The position numbers were made by a program, and so were the translations under genes. The notes beneath the pieces were generated by a model, which did no database searches, was not told the DNA's origin, and saw only the letters and a list, made by a program, of their open reading frames with translations. 64,000 nucleotides of DNA from the NCBI GenBank assembly GCA_017934975.1, contig JAGBIM010000007.1, positions 1 to 64,000 on the forward strand. Reading direction: 5' to 3'. The number at the start of each line of letters is the position of its first letter. Position 1 is the first letter of the stretch. This stretch comes from Clostridia bacterium (GTDB taxonomy: Bacteria; Bacillota; Clostridia; Oscillospirales; UBA644). Shown piece after piece: positions 27,062-36,156 of the stretch.

Positions 27062-28351
27062 ATGAAACGGATTAAGGTTATTATTGCAGGCTGCGGAAGT
27101 CGCGGCTCGGACGCTTACGGAAGAATCATGCAAGGCATGCCCGAGCAGTATGAAGTGGTCGGTGTTGCAGAACCCATCGACGCAAGAAGAAACAACATGA
27201 AAGAGCGCTTCTCGCTTTCCGACGACGTATGCTTCCTGGACTGGAAGGACATGGCCGCTCAGCCCAAATTTGCCGACCTGGTAGTCATTGCAACCCAGGA
27301 CTATATGCACCGGGATCCTGCCCTTGCGTTTATCGAAAAGGGCTATGACGTCCTGTTGGAAAAACCCATGGCCCCCACGCCGAAGGAATGTATGGAAATC
27401 GTTCAAGCCGCGAAAAAGCACAACACGAAGATTCTGGTTTGCCACGTTTTGCGGTATACCAAGTTTTTCAAAACCCTGAAGAAGATAATCAACGACGGAA
27501 TGATCGGAGATCTTCAGGTCATCAACCATTGTGAAGACGTGGGACATATCCATCAGAGCCACAGCTTCGTTCGCGGAAACTGGCGGAATTCCAAGGAAAC
27601 TACCCCCATGATTCTGGCAAAATGCTGCCACGATACCGACCTGCTGCAATGGCTCGTGGGAAATCCCTGCAAGAAGGTGCAGTCTTTCGGAAGTCTCTCC
27701 CACTTCAACGCGAAAAACGCTCCCGAAGGTGCGCCCGACCGTTGCACCGACGGTTGCCCCCATGCAGACACCTGCTTCTACAACGCCGTCAAGATCTACT
27801 ACGACGATAAAAACAACGCTTGGTTCCGCAACGTCTGCGGTCAGAAGCCGAACCCCACCGACGACGAAATCATGGAACAGTTGAAGACAGGTCCCTACGG
27901 CCGTTGCGTTTACAAGTGCGACAACGACGTAGTCGACCATCAGACCCTCAACATGGAATTCGAAAACGGCGAAACCGTCACCTTGACCATGACCGCCTTC
28001 ACCAAGGGCGGAAGACATACCCGTATCATGGGAACGAAGGGTGAAATCGAAGCCCATGCAAAGGACGATTTCATCACCGTCTTCACCTTTGCGGATAAAC
28101 AGTATCACCAGATCAAGATTGACAACTACGTGGGCGGAAACACCATTGCCAGCGGCCACGGCGGCGGCGATTCGGGAATCATGACCGCATTATACGAATA
28201 CGTCACCGATACTTACGAAGGGTTCTCCATCTGCGACATCGAAACCTCTGCCCGCAACCATCTGATCAGCTTTGCGGCGGAAGAATCCCGCGTAAACGGC
28301 GGAACGGTCGTGGACCTGGACGAATACGCCAAACGGTTTTTTGAAGCCTGA
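27062..28351 (+). CDS. Gfo/Idh/MocA family oxidoreductase with cysteine-rich insert
   Basis: A 429-aa NAD(P)-dependent oxidoreductase, longer than its paralogues. It has the Rossmann motif AGCGSRG (residues 9-15), LLEKPMAPT near 100, and the family CCHDTDLL motif in the substrate domain. An insert near 225-240 contains a cysteine cluster (CTDGCPHADTCFY) and further cysteines follow (VCGQ, GRCVYKC); this might bind a metal, which is unusual for the family core. RBS GAGGTG. It may be read through from the divIVA-like operon. Substrate unknown. Confidence 0.85.
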   Translation: MKRIKVIIAGCGSRGSDAYGRIMQGMPEQYEVVGVAEPIDARRNNMKERFSLSDDVCFLDWKDMAAQPKFADLVVIATQDYMHRDPALAFIEKGYDVLLEKPMAPTPKECMEIVQAAKKHNTKILVCHVLRYTKFFKTLKKIINDGMIGDLQVINHCEDVGHIHQSHSFVRGNWRNSKETTPMILAKCCHDTDLLQWLVGNPCKKVQSFGSLSHFNAKNAPEGAPDRCTDGCPHADTCFYNAVKIYYDDKNNAWFRNVCGQKPNPTDDEIMEQLKTGPYGRCVYKCDNDVVDHQTLNMEFENGETVTLTMTAFTKGGRHTRIMGTKGEIEAHAKDDFITVFTFADKQYHQIKIDNYVGGNTIASGHGGGDSGIMTALYEYVTDTYEGFSICDIETSARNHLISFAAEESRVNGGTVVDLDEYAKRFFEA

Positions 28352-28364
28352 TTCAAAGCGAATT

Positions 28365-28402
28365 AACGCCATGCAATGAACTTTGCATGGCGTTTTTCTT
28401 TT
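28365..28402 (+). terminator. Terminator of the cysteine-rich Gfo/Idh/MocA gene
   Basis: A 12-bp inverted repeat (28365-28376 with 28383-28394) is followed by TTTCTTTT. Confidence 0.85.
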
Positions 28403-28405
28403 GTT

Positions 28406-28963
28406 TTAGAATATTTTATTCAGAGCACCTTTGAACAGGGTCATCTCCCCCGGGGCATCGTCTCCCTCTGCGGGAACGGTGGAATAAACCTTGAATCCGT
28501 TGCGTTCAAAGGCTTTGCGGGCCCGTTCGTTATAATCCAAAATCCCTTCCGCAAACAAATGCGTACAGGAGGTGCGTTCAAAGGAGTGACGGCACAGAAG
28601 GCCGATGGCACGACTTCCGTATTCCTTTCCCCAAAAGTCAGGTTCCCCGATTACAACCGAAACCCGTCGACAATCCGTAGCGTTTTTCAAAGGCGGCGGA
28701 AAGGGAGATTTCATGGGTTGCAGGCGACATTCGCCGATGGGCGTCCCATCCTCCGTCTCTAAAATAAAGCAATCCGCCGTGCGGGAAAGAGACTCGTACA
28801 GAGAGTCCACCTCTTCGGGCGTATAGGGATCTACGTCACCTTCGCTGAAATGCAACACGTCTTCGTTTCCGTTCCAGCGGTACAGCAAGGGCAAATCCTC
28901 GTCGGTCATGGGGCGGAGAGTCGCCACCCCGTCGGTAAGAGTCAAGGTGTGGGTTCGGATCAT
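28406..28963 (-). CDS. GNAT family N-acetyltransferase
   Basis: A 185-aa acetyl-CoA-dependent acyltransferase. The ATG at 28963 is preceded by AAGGAGA at 7 bp, so I prefer it to the start 18 bp upstream. It opens with TLRPMTDEDLPLLYRW as in RimJ/RimL-like members, has VVIGEPDFWGKEYGSRAIGLL (acetyl-CoA-binding region) and NERARKAFERNGFKVY. The acceptor (ribosomal protein, antibiotic or metabolite) cannot be told. It stands alone between two terminators. Confidence 0.85.
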   Translation of the reverse strand: MIRTHTLTLTDGVATLRPMTDEDLPLLYRWNGNEDVLHFSEGDVDPYTPEEVDSLYESLSRTADCFILETEDGTPIGECRLQPMKSPFPPPLKNATDCRRVSVVIGEPDFWGKEYGSRAIGLLCRHSFERTSCTHLFAEGILDYNERARKAFERNGFKVYSTVPAEGDDAPGEMTLFKGALNKIF

Positions 28964-28978
28964 AAAAACATCTCCTTG

Positions 28979-29016
28979 CAAAAATCCAAGGACACCGAAG
29001 CGGTAATCCTTGGATT
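28979..29016 (-). terminator. Terminator of the G5/3D-domain gene
   Basis: A 10-bp inverted repeat (28983-28992 with 29007-29016) is followed on the minus strand by TTTTTG. Confidence 0.8.
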
Positions 29017-29036
29017 CTCGTCACGTATTCAATCCA

Positions 29037-30032
29037 TCAAGAGCCGCGGCTGATCACGTAAACCGTACCCGTGCGGCGACCGAACCAGTAACAGTCGATC
29101 TCCGAGGGAAGGAACAGGTCAACGATATTGCCCTTAATGGCGCCGCCGGTATCCTTCGCGTAACAATAGCCGTAAACGAAGCCGTTGTCCAACACGATAT
29201 AAAGATAGGAATGCAGTGGGATCAGTTTCCGATCCACGGCGACGTAGCCAACCTGTGCTTTTGCACCGGAGGCCGTGTAAGAAGGACCAACCTCATCGTA
29301 GGTGTACGCGGTAAAGCGGCAATCCAGTTTTTCAACGTAGGAGGTGGGAGCACCGGAGCCCACGTTCAACAGATAGTCCGCATCCACGTATACCAAGGCA
29401 TCCTTGGGCTTCGAAATCACTTTCGAAGAAACGACGGTAGATTCCACGACCTTGCCGTCCACCTTCTTGACCCGCGTGGTAATTTCCCGAACACCGGGAA
29501 CCCCTTGGGTATTCTTCAAACGGTTGTTGTAATATCCGTTGAGAGATTTGGAAAGGGCAAAGCAGGTGAGAACCTGTTTCGTCTTATAAGGGATGGATTC
29601 CTGTTTGGTCACTTCCTCGTAGGACACCCGTCCTACTTCGACCGACATATCCGCCTCAAGCTCCGCAGAAAGGTTGTGGTTGATCGTATCGTCGGCGTTA
29701 AGATAAACGTCGTTGCGATACAGAAGATCCAGAACCGTCTGATCGTCATCCTTGTCGTAGCAGTAGGTATAAGCCTCACCGTCTACCTTCAGATGAACGA
29801 GATAGGAGTTATTTCCGCTGACCACAATCTCTTGAGGTTGTGCGTCCGGGGAAAAGGAGGTGATCTGTCCGGTCAAACATTCGGAGGCGTCGGAATCCTC
29901 TTCCGCCGCGAACCAGACGGTTCCGCAGAAGGAAAAGAGAGCAATCGCAAACACCAACGCCGTGCAGAGAACCGCAAAACGGGCATCGGTAACGATGGAA
30001 CGCCAACGGATGTTTTTCGGAATTATCTTCAT
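29037..30032 (-). CDS. Membrane-anchored DUF348/G5/3D-domain protein (YabE-like cell-wall enzyme)
   Basis: A 331-aa protein with one N-terminal membrane helix (about residues 18-43), one DUF348-like repeat (about 95-130, QTVLDLLYRNDVYLN), a G5 domain (about 140-220) and a C-terminal 3D domain. The 3D domain shows its three aspartates in YVAVDRKLIPL, AKDTGG and NIVDLFL, and begins TAYTYDEVG. The family cleaves peptidoglycan glycan strands (lytic transglycosylase type, as YabE/YocH/Rpf-like). The preceding 190-bp leader is rich in hairpins, which suggests RNA-level control. It is monocistronic, with a terminator. Confidence 0.85.
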   Translation of the reverse strand: MKIIPKNIRWRSIVTDARFAVLCTALVFAIALFSFCGTVWFAAEEDSDASECLTGQITSFSPDAQPQEIVVSGNNSYLVHLKVDGEAYTYCYDKDDDQTVLDLLYRNDVYLNADDTINHNLSAELEADMSVEVGRVSYEEVTKQESIPYKTKQVLTCFALSKSLNGYYNNRLKNTQGVPGVREITTRVKKVDGKVVESTVVSSKVISKPKDALVYVDADYLLNVGSGAPTSYVEKLDCRFTAYTYDEVGPSYTASGAKAQVGYVAVDRKLIPLHSYLYIVLDNGFVYGYCYAKDTGGAIKGNIVDLFLPSEIDCYWFGRRTGTVYVISRGS

Positions 30033-30060
30033 AAAACACCACCGTAGTAATTGTTTTTGT

Positions 30061-30215
30061 CACGATCTATATGAACCCGCCCGGTCGGATAAGGATCCGA
30101 CCAAAGCGAGGGTATAATCTTGCAACCGGGCGAACCCAATTACTATGTAATGCTCGGTAGTCGGTGGTATGACCCCGATGCATAGCAGTACGGCGTAAAA
30201 ACGCCTTCCACTGCA
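30061..30215 (-). ncRNA. Structured leader RNA candidate upstream of the 3D-domain gene
   Basis: Read on the minus strand, the 190-bp gap between rpsI and the 3D-domain gene forms successive hairpins: GCAGT/ACTGC enclosing GGCG/CGCC (30212-30183); TCGG-GGT/ACC-CCGA (about 30179-30160); ATTAC/GTAAT; GGGTTCGCCC; and GGTCGGA/TCCGACC (30103-30084), with CGCCCGG/CCGGGCG able to pair long-range. YabE/Rpf-type genes are often under c-di-AMP (ydaO) riboswitches, but I do not find that core here. It may be a variant riboswitch, a leader or a separate small RNA. Confidence 0.5.
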
Positions 30216-30222
30216 AGGGAAA

Positions 30223-30627
30223 TCAGCGCTTGGAGAACTGAGGTGCGCGACGGGCAGCCTTCAAGCCGTACTTCTTTCTTTCCTTCATACGAGGATCGCG
30301 GGTCAAGAGACCGGCCTTCTTGAGGGTAGCCTTGTAAGCTTCGGCATCCACCTTAACCAGAGCGCGGGCCAAGCCGTGACGGATGGCGCCTGCCTGACCG
30401 GAAACGCCGCCGCCCAGAACCTTGATAACCAGGTCGAACTTGCCGACGGTTTCGGTAAGAGCCATGGGCTGACGAACGATGAGCTTCAGAGTTTCAAGAC
30501 CGAAGTAATCGTCGATGTCTCTGCCGTTGATGGTGATTTTGCCGGTGCCTTCGTAAACGCGAACGCTGGCAACGGACTTCTTTCTTCTGCCGGTACCGTA
30601 AAAGTACGCTTTTTTGGAAGTATACAT
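30223..30627 (-). CDS. rpsI: 30S ribosomal protein S9
   Basis: A 134-aa small-subunit protein whose C-terminal tail reaches the P-site tRNA. It has the family start [17 protein letters not shown], a central [19 protein letters not shown] and the conserved C-terminus ending QFSKR. The ATG at 30627 fits GGGGAG (30640-30635) at 7 bp better than the ATG two codons upstream. It lies 17 bp after rplM, the usual L13-S9 operon. Confidence 0.98.
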   Translation of the reverse strand: MYTSKKAYFYGTGRRKKSVASVRVYEGTGKITINGRDIDDYFGLETLKLIVRQPMALTETVGKFDLVIKVLGGGVSGQAGAIRHGLARALVKVDAEAYKATLKKAGLLTRDPRMKERKKYGLKAARRAPQFSKR

Positions 30628-30644
30628 TGTCATTCTCCCCCTAA

Positions 30645-31076
30645 TCAGTCAAGATTCAAAACTTCGGGCTTCTGAGCCTGATGCTTGTGTTCGGTGCCGC
30701 GATAGACGCGCAGACGCTTAAGAGCGTTGCGGCCGATGGTGGTAGCGGGAAGCATACCCTTAACAGCCAGTTCAAAAGCGAATTCGGGGTTTTCCTTCAT
30801 CAGGGTTGCGTACTGAACTTCCTTCAGACCGCCGACCCAGCCGGTGTGATAACGGTAATACTTGTCGGTCAGCTTTTTACCGGTGAGAATAACTTTGTCC
30901 GCATTGAGAACGATGACGTGATCACCGCAATCAACGTGAGGGGTGTAAACGGGTTTGTGTTTGCCTTTCAGGATCTTCGCCACTTCGCTGGCAACGCGCC
31001 CGAGGGGCTTGTTTGCAGCGTCGACGATGTACCATTTGCGATCCATTTCGGTCGCTTTCGCCATATAAGTTGCCAT
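30645..31076 (-). CDS. rplM: 50S ribosomal protein L13
   Basis: A 143-aa large-subunit assembly protein of normal length. It shows [18 protein letters not shown], the motif [12 protein letters not shown] and the C-terminal [23 protein letters not shown] (31088-31084) lies 7 bp ahead. It leads the rplM-rpsI operon from a consensus promoter. Confidence 0.98.
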   Translation of the reverse strand: MATYMAKATEMDRKWYIVDAANKPLGRVASEVAKILKGKHKPVYTPHVDCGDHVIVLNADKVILTGKKLTDKYYRYHTGWVGGLKEVQYATLMKENPEFAFELAVKGMLPATTIGRNALKRLRVYRGTEHKHQAQKPEVLNLD

Positions 31077-31120
31077 GACTCATCCTCCATTTTGTGATGG
31101 TAATTTTTTTCAGCCTGACC

Positions 31121-31149
31121 ATTATAACACAATCGGAGAACTTTGTCAA
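31121..31149 (-). promoter_or_regulatory. sigma-A promoter of rplM-rpsI
   Basis: TTGACA (31149-31144), 17 bp, TATAAT (31126-31121). The leader to the rplM start is only about 38 nt, which seems too short for a large L13-binding leader. Confidence 0.85.
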
Positions 31150-31228
31150 GAGGTTTTTTGCATTTTTTTAATTTATGCTTTCTAAACTTCGTTTTTCTTT
31201 GTTTTTCTTCGATTTGCTTTGTTTTTCT

Positions 31229-32974
31229 TTAATCGCACTTGTGAATCAATCTTCCGCAGAGGGTCTGATCGGGGGTAACGTAGGCGGTTTTGTAGGTTTC
31301 GTAAACAACCATGCCCGGCTTTGCACCCGCAGGCTTTTTCACGTTACGCACCTCCGTATAATCCACGGCCACGTTGTCCGCCTCCCGCAGACTGCTGTTG
31401 GTGGCGGCAATAATGGCAGCCTCCGTCATAGCCTCGTTGGTGGGCGTCTTCCCTTCCGATATTAATATCGTGTGACTTCCGGGAGAATTCTTCACGTGAA
31501 ACCAGATATCCCGTCGTTCGGCGGTACGCAAGGTCAAGGTGTCGTTCTGCATATTGTTCCGCCCGCAGAGAACGGTAAATCCGTCGCTGGTCACGTAACG
31601 AAGGGGTTTGGACATTTCCCGATCCTTGGTATTCCGCTTGGATTGGGCTTTTCGCAAATATCCCTGCCCTGCAAGCTCCCGCCGCAGGTCCACCAGCTCG
31701 GAAAGGGTTCCCGCACGGGTAAGGGCGTCGGAAACGGTCTGCAGATAAGCCAGTTCCGCGCAGGCCAGATCGATCTGTTCCTTGAGTACATTTTTTGCCG
31801 TTTGTGCCTTTTTATACCTTTTGTAATAGATTTGTGCGTTTCGGCTGGCGGAAAGAGAGGGATCAAGAGCAATTTTCACGTCCCGCGGAGGGTCTTGGGT
31901 ATAATCGGTCAAGACCACCGAGGATTCGTGCCCCTTGAACCGATAAAGGTTCGACACGATCAAATCCCCGTACAGACGGTACTCCTCCCCCTTCGCACTG
32001 TCTGCAAGTTCGGCGCGCTGAGCCTCGATCTTGCGGGAAAGGCGGGAAAGGGACGTGGAAATCAACTTGGAAATATCTGCGGAATGGCGACGGATATGAT
32101 CCACCGTATCCTTTTCCGAATAAAAGGCGTCCATGGCGTCGGAGCAGGTCTCGTAGCCTTGGGTCGTATAGCTTTCCCCGTACTGGGTAATGGGAAAACA
32201 GTAAAAATCCTTGGGCACGTCGGTTTTCAGCACCGTAGGACGGTAACGGCGTTGCAGAATATCGTCCTTCAACGCGGAAAGGGATTCCTGCAGGGCTGGA
32301 ATTCCGAAATCCGCGTAACGGGACAAATCCGCATCGCAGGTTCCGAAGGTGCGGAAAGAAATCTCACGGGAAAGAAGGGGGGAAAATCCTTCAAAGGAGG
32401 AGGTCAAAAAGCGATCTGCACGAACTTCCCCATCGGGACGGGGAATCGTAAACTCGTCCAGAAGCGAAATTTTGTTCTGGGAGGGAGGAAGCTCGTAAAT
32501 GACTCCGGGCAAAATACGGCGGGGGGAAGAAGAACCCAGATCCACCTGCCGAAGGGCATCGTAAATCCGCCCTTCTCCGTCGGTGAGAATCAGATTGGAG
32601 GCGCGCCCCATAATCTCAATGATCAGCCGCTTTTCCACCGCTTCGTAAAAATCGTTTTTACAGTCGAAACGAAGAACCAGAACCCGTTCCAGACCGGGCT
32701 GAACCGCTTCGATCAGACGGGCAGAAGCAAGATGCTTCCGCAAAAGCATACAGAAATTCGGTGCGTAAGCGGGATTCTCCTTGGGATATCCCACCCATTG
32801 CACGCGGGCAGAGGCCGCGTTTGCAGACAAAAGCAAGCGGCGGTTCTTCCCTTTGGAATAGAAAAACAGAATCACTTCATCCCGCTCCGGCTGGGTGATG
32901 CGATCCAGACGGGCGCCTCCGTGATCGGAAAGTTCGTCCTTGAGGGCCCGAAGCATAACACCGTCAATAGGCAT
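31229..32974 (-). CDS. rqcH: Ribosome quality control factor RqcH (NFACT family)
   Basis: A 581-aa protein that recruits tRNA-Ala to split 60S-like (50S) complexes and adds C-terminal alanine tails to stalled chains. The NFACT-N domain opens with DGVMLRALKDEL and has GRASNLILTDGEGRI; a long coiled coil spans about 300-430; NFACT-R follows with the motif DIWFHVKNSPGSHTIL (about 490-505). Older annotations call it fibronectin-binding protein. It lies 24 bp after the nif3-like gene, as the last gene of that unit. Confidence 0.93.
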   Translation of the reverse strand: MPIDGVMLRALKDELSDHGGARLDRITQPERDEVILFFYSKGKNRRLLLSANAASARVQWVGYPKENPAYAPNFCMLLRKHLASARLIEAVQPGLERVLVLRFDCKNDFYEAVEKRLIIEIMGRASNLILTDGEGRIYDALRQVDLGSSSPRRILPGVIYELPPSQNKISLLDEFTIPRPDGEVRADRFLTSSFEGFSPLLSREISFRTFGTCDADLSRYADFGIPALQESLSALKDDILQRRYRPTVLKTDVPKDFYCFPITQYGESYTTQGYETCSDAMDAFYSEKDTVDHIRRHSADISKLISTSLSRLSRKIEAQRAELADSAKGEEYRLYGDLIVSNLYRFKGHESSVVLTDYTQDPPRDVKIALDPSLSASRNAQIYYKRYKKAQTAKNVLKEQIDLACAELAYLQTVSDALTRAGTLSELVDLRRELAGQGYLRKAQSKRNTKDREMSKPLRYVTSDGFTVLCGRNNMQNDTLTLRTAERRDIWFHVKNSPGSHTILISEGKTPTNEAMTEAAIIAATNSSLREADNVAVDYTEVRNVKKPAGAKPGMVVYETYKTAYVTPDQTLCGRLIHKCD

Positions 32975-32998
32975 AGCGTAAACGTCCTTTTGCTTGTT

Positions 32999-33757
32999 TT
33001 AAAGAGATTTTACGGGATCGGAAAAATCGGAATACAGAATCTCAAGGGAGGGATCTGCTTCTGAAAGCCATGCTTCCAACTGGGGCAGAATCAAATTTTC
33101 CGTGGAAAAATGCCCTGCGTCGATCAGATTGATCCCGCGCTGTGCCGCTTCCAGGAAATGATGATATTTTGCCTCTCCCGTCAAAAGGGTATCAATATCC
33201 GTTCCGATCAAAAATTCCCACATATCGCCGCCGGAGCCGCTGCAAAGAGCTACTTTTTTCACAGGACGTCCGCCGTCGGCGTAGCGCAGACAATTACACC
33301 CCAACGCCTTTTTCACGAAAGCGCAATATTCCGTCAAGGGCATTTCCTGGGGCAAAACGCCCTTACGGCTGACGAAGGCAGGATCGTTTCCGCACCAATC
33401 TTCGACTTCCGCAAGCCCCACGGCACGGGCAAGATGATCGTTGACCCCGTTGCGCGCCACGTCCAGGTTGGTGTGCAGGGCAAGGGCGGCAATACCCTTT
33501 TCGATCAGACGGTAGACCCGATCGTCGGGAGAAAAGGTTTTCTGCGCGGCAAAAAGGGCGGGGTGGTGGGTCAAAATCAAATCTGCTCCCACGGAAACGG
33601 CTTGGTCTATTACAGAATACGTCGCATCCAGCGAAAGAAGAACCTTTCGGATCTCTTTTTGCGGGTCTCCGCAAAGCAGGCCCGCGTTATCAAAGGACAG
33701 CGCATCCGAAAAAGGTGCGTATCCGTCCAAAAAATTCACAAGATCAATCAGTTTCAT
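32999..33757 (-). CDS. Nif3-like dinuclear metal centre protein
   Basis: A 252-aa member of the Nif3/YqfO (GTP cyclohydrolase I type 2) family. The start at 33757 follows AGGAGG and overlaps the trmK stop by 14 bp; the longer frame runs into trmK. The metal ligands are visible in LTHHPALF (two His) and LALHTNLDVA, and GHFSTE near the C-terminus. The family's function is unsettled. The trmK-nif3 pair is conserved in Bacillota. Confidence 0.9.
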   Translation of the reverse strand: MKLIDLVNFLDGYAPFSDALSFDNAGLLCGDPQKEIRKVLLSLDATYSVIDQAVSVGADLILTHHPALFAAQKTFSPDDRVYRLIEKGIAALALHTNLDVARNGVNDHLARAVGLAEVEDWCGNDPAFVSRKGVLPQEMPLTEYCAFVKKALGCNCLRYADGGRPVKKVALCSGSGGDMWEFLIGTDIDTLLTGEAKYHHFLEAAQRGINLIDAGHFSTENLILPQLEAWLSEADPSLEILYSDFSDPVKSL

Positions 33758-34454
33758 CGTGCAACCTCCTGCTGATATTCGTCCACAAATCCCGATACCG
33801 TCGGCACAGTTCTTCCTCAAAGGCGATGGCTTCCCCCTCCTGCGAATCGGCACGGCGAAGCCCGAGAAGACGCCGCTGATGGGAAGAGAGAAGCTTTTCC
33901 AGATAATCCAACGCGTCCCGGGAGGGTACGAGATTCTGCGGCAAATGGCAGTCAAACCCGTCGACCTGCCCATGATCTCCCCGGATCACGTCCAGAATAA
34001 TATAATGGCGGTCCCCTTCCGAGGAGGCCTCTTCCCTGCGGATCCGATATCCGTGGGTAAACAGGTAATTCCGCAGGACCTCGGCCTTGGTCATGGGCTG
34101 AAGAATTATTTTTTCGGCACAGCGAGGGGGATGATCCGCCAGAATCTTGGAAATCAAATCCCCTCCCATTCCCGCGATTACGAGGGTATCGTATTCCTCG
34201 GGAACCGATTTCAAGCCGTCGCTTTTGACCGTTTCGATCCGATCGTCCATCCCCCAATGGGCAACGGCGACACGGGCCCGTTGCAGCGGTCCTTCGTTGA
34301 CGTCGCAGGCAAAGGCGCGGGAACAGAGCCCCTGCTGAAGCATATAAACGGGCAGGTGCGCATGATCGGTGCCGATATCCGCAAGAACGCGACAGGGGGA
34401 AGCCATTCGCGCAATCCGAAGAAGACGCGCAGGCAGGGAACAAAGTTCAGACAT
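33744..34454 (-). CDS. trmK: tRNA (adenine22-N1)-methyltransferase TrmK
   Basis: A 236-aa SAM-dependent methyltransferase that makes m1A22 in tRNA. It has the motif I region VLADIGTDHAHLPVY, the acidic SAM ribose site CDVNEGPL, VIAGMGGDLI and ILQPMTKAEVLRNYL. GAGGAAA precedes the start. It overlaps the Nif3-like gene, so they are co-translated. Confidence 0.92.
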   Translation of the reverse strand: MSELCSLPARLLRIARMASPCRVLADIGTDHAHLPVYMLQQGLCSRAFACDVNEGPLQRARVAVAHWGMDDRIETVKSDGLKSVPEEYDTLVIAGMGGDLISKILADHPPRCAEKIILQPMTKAEVLRNYLFTHGYRIRREEASSEGDRHYIILDVIRGDHGQVDGFDCHLPQNLVPSRDALDYLEKLLSSHQRRLLGLRRADSQEGEAIAFEEELCRRYRDLWTNISRRLHDETD

Positions 34455-34500
34455 AAAATTTCCTCACGAAAAAGAGGGCGAAAACTCGCCCCCGTTTCTC

Positions 34501-34695
34501 TTATTTTTCGATGGCGGCGTTCAACGCATCGAGCACTTCGTCCACGTCCAGGCCGTGAACTCCGCAGGCGTCGCCGATGGATTCTCCGCGGGCAGCCATA
34601 CAGCCGATGCAATGCATTCCGAAATGCAGCAGAACGTCGGCAACCTCGGGGTAAGAGCGAATCATGTCTCCGATCAGCATATCTTTGGTAATCAT
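34501..34695 (-). CDS. DUF1858 domain protein
   Basis: A 64-aa protein filling a DUF1858 domain, with GMHCIGC (two cysteines, near residues 26-32), then ARGESI and HGLDVDEVL. The domain occurs alone or next to hybrid-cluster and ScdA-like proteins and is thought to act in redox or Fe-S chemistry; that is an inference. I chose the ATG at 34695, which sits 8 bp after GGAG (34707-34704). Confidence 0.85.
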   Translation of the reverse strand: MITKDMLIGDMIRSYPEVADVLLHFGMHCIGCMAARGESIGDACGVHGLDVDEVLDALNAAIEK

Positions 34696-34710
34696 AATCA
34701 TATCTCCTTT

Positions 34711-36138
34711 TTAACCGTTTGCAACGGTGTCTTTATAATTTTCTTCAAAGGCAACCTCGTTCTGAGGAGCGAGGGCCTCAAAAAGCTTTTGATAGTCTTC
34801 CGTCTGGAAGGCGTTGTAGCAAACCTCTTTCCAGGCAATGTTCCCGTACCCCATAAAGAGCACGATGTGGTAACCGTAGGTGGTTTTGATGATTTCGTGA
34901 TCACCCACCTTGCGCCCGTCCGCATAAAGCCAGTTGTCGATCTCGGGCACCATCGTTGCTTTCTCAAAGGATTCGTACAATCCTCCGGAGCCTTTGGACC
35001 CGTCGTCTTCCGTATGGGTGTCGGCAAGGGTGGCAAACTCCGATTCCTTCGCACCAGCGGCAACCCAATCGTCGTAAAGCGTTTGAATCTTGGTTTTTAC
35101 CTCTGCGTCGGTAGCACCTTCTTTGTCCGTAACCTGAATCAGCAGATGCCGCATGGAAGCCAGCGGATATTCATCCCGCCCGCAGGAAAGGAAATAACAA
35201 ATATTATAGGTTGTCTCTCCCGTTTTCAGAACCGTAACGTCACCCTTTTGACGGGCTTCGTCAAAGAGCCATGCACTCATTTCTTCGGAAAAACTGTCAG
35301 CGGAAAGATTCTGCGCCAGGGTAGCGGAATCCTGCTTGAAGCTTTCCTTATCTTCTTCCGGAGCATAGGCAAGAGCACGCTGAATAAACTCTTCTTCCGT
35401 GGTCAGATCCTTTGCGAAAAGCTCCGCAAGATCCTTCACGGCGGCACTGACCGTCTCCGCGTCGTCCTTGGAGGTGTCGGCGGGCAGATGGTCTTCCGTC
35501 ATGGAGAAAATTCGGAAGGTGACCTTATCCAGAGATTCTTTGTTATTCTTGTAATACTCCTCGTATTTCTCGTCGGAATAGGTAATTGCCTCCAGCTTTT
35601 CATCGCAATATTGCGTGGCAAGCAAGCGGTGGGTTAAAAATTCCCGATACAACGCCTCCGTCATGCCGGCTCCGTAATTTGCGGAAAGGAATTCGTCCGC
35701 GGTCTGCTTTTCACCTTCGGCGATCTGCTGAACCTCCAGCATATATGCGTCCAAATCTCGGCTATACGCCTCGTTCAGGGTCATGCCGTCCGCGATTGCG
35801 GCATTGTAGAAGGTATAGACCTGCGTCAGCATTTCTTCGGTCTGTTGCATGAAGAAATCCGCCCAGGTTTCAAAATCCTCCGACACGTTGCAGGGCTGGG
35901 TTTTCAACGTATTCTTATCCCCGAGACCGAGGTAAGAAACGTAGGAAATATTGGCGTTGTAAAAGGCAACGTAATTGGAATAAAGGGTGTAATTGTATTC
36001 CTGCTGAGACACCTTGGATTCTCCCACCCGCATCACCGTGGGCAAGGAATTTTCGGGCTCTTCGGGAGAAGCGCCGCAAGCGGTCAGAACGGAAAGAAAT
36101 ACCGTCAGAACCAAAAACAGAGAAAGAATCTTTTTCAT
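34711..36138 (-). CDS. PrsA-like peptidyl-prolyl isomerase lipoprotein
   Basis: A 475-aa exported lipoprotein: signal peptide with lipobox VLTAC (Cys21). A SurA/PrsA-like N-terminal helical region (about 30-200) is followed by a parvulin domain near 320-420 with RHLLIQV, FATLADTHTEDDGSKGSGGLY and TYGYHIVLFMG. It would help fold secreted proteins on the outer face of the membrane. At 475 aa it is longer than typical PrsA (about 300). It lies 18 bp after the LamG protein gene, so that surface protein may be one of its clients. Confidence 0.88.
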   Translation of the reverse strand: MKKILSLFLVLTVFLSVLTACGASPEEPENSLPTVMRVGESKVSQQEYNYTLYSNYVAFYNANISYVSYLGLGDKNTLKTQPCNVSEDFETWADFFMQQTEEMLTQVYTFYNAAIADGMTLNEAYSRDLDAYMLEVQQIAEGEKQTADEFLSANYGAGMTEALYREFLTHRLLATQYCDEKLEAITYSDEKYEEYYKNNKESLDKVTFRIFSMTEDHLPADTSKDDAETVSAAVKDLAELFAKDLTTEEEFIQRALAYAPEEDKESFKQDSATLAQNLSADSFSEEMSAWLFDEARQKGDVTVLKTGETTYNICYFLSCGRDEYPLASMRHLLIQVTDKEGATDAEVKTKIQTLYDDWVAAGAKESEFATLADTHTEDDGSKGSGGLYESFEKATMVPEIDNWLYADGRKVGDHEIIKTTYGYHIVLFMGYGNIAWKEVCYNAFQTEDYQKLFEALAPQNEVAFEENYKDTVANG

Positions 36139-36156
36139 AAAAACCTCCGGGAGAAA

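Noticed and set aside
30034..30222. ydaO-type c-di-AMP riboswitch before the 3D-domain gene
   Set aside because: The context fits, but the conserved ydaO core (GGGGTGAA and its partners) was not found on either strand. It is kept only as an unassigned structured leader.
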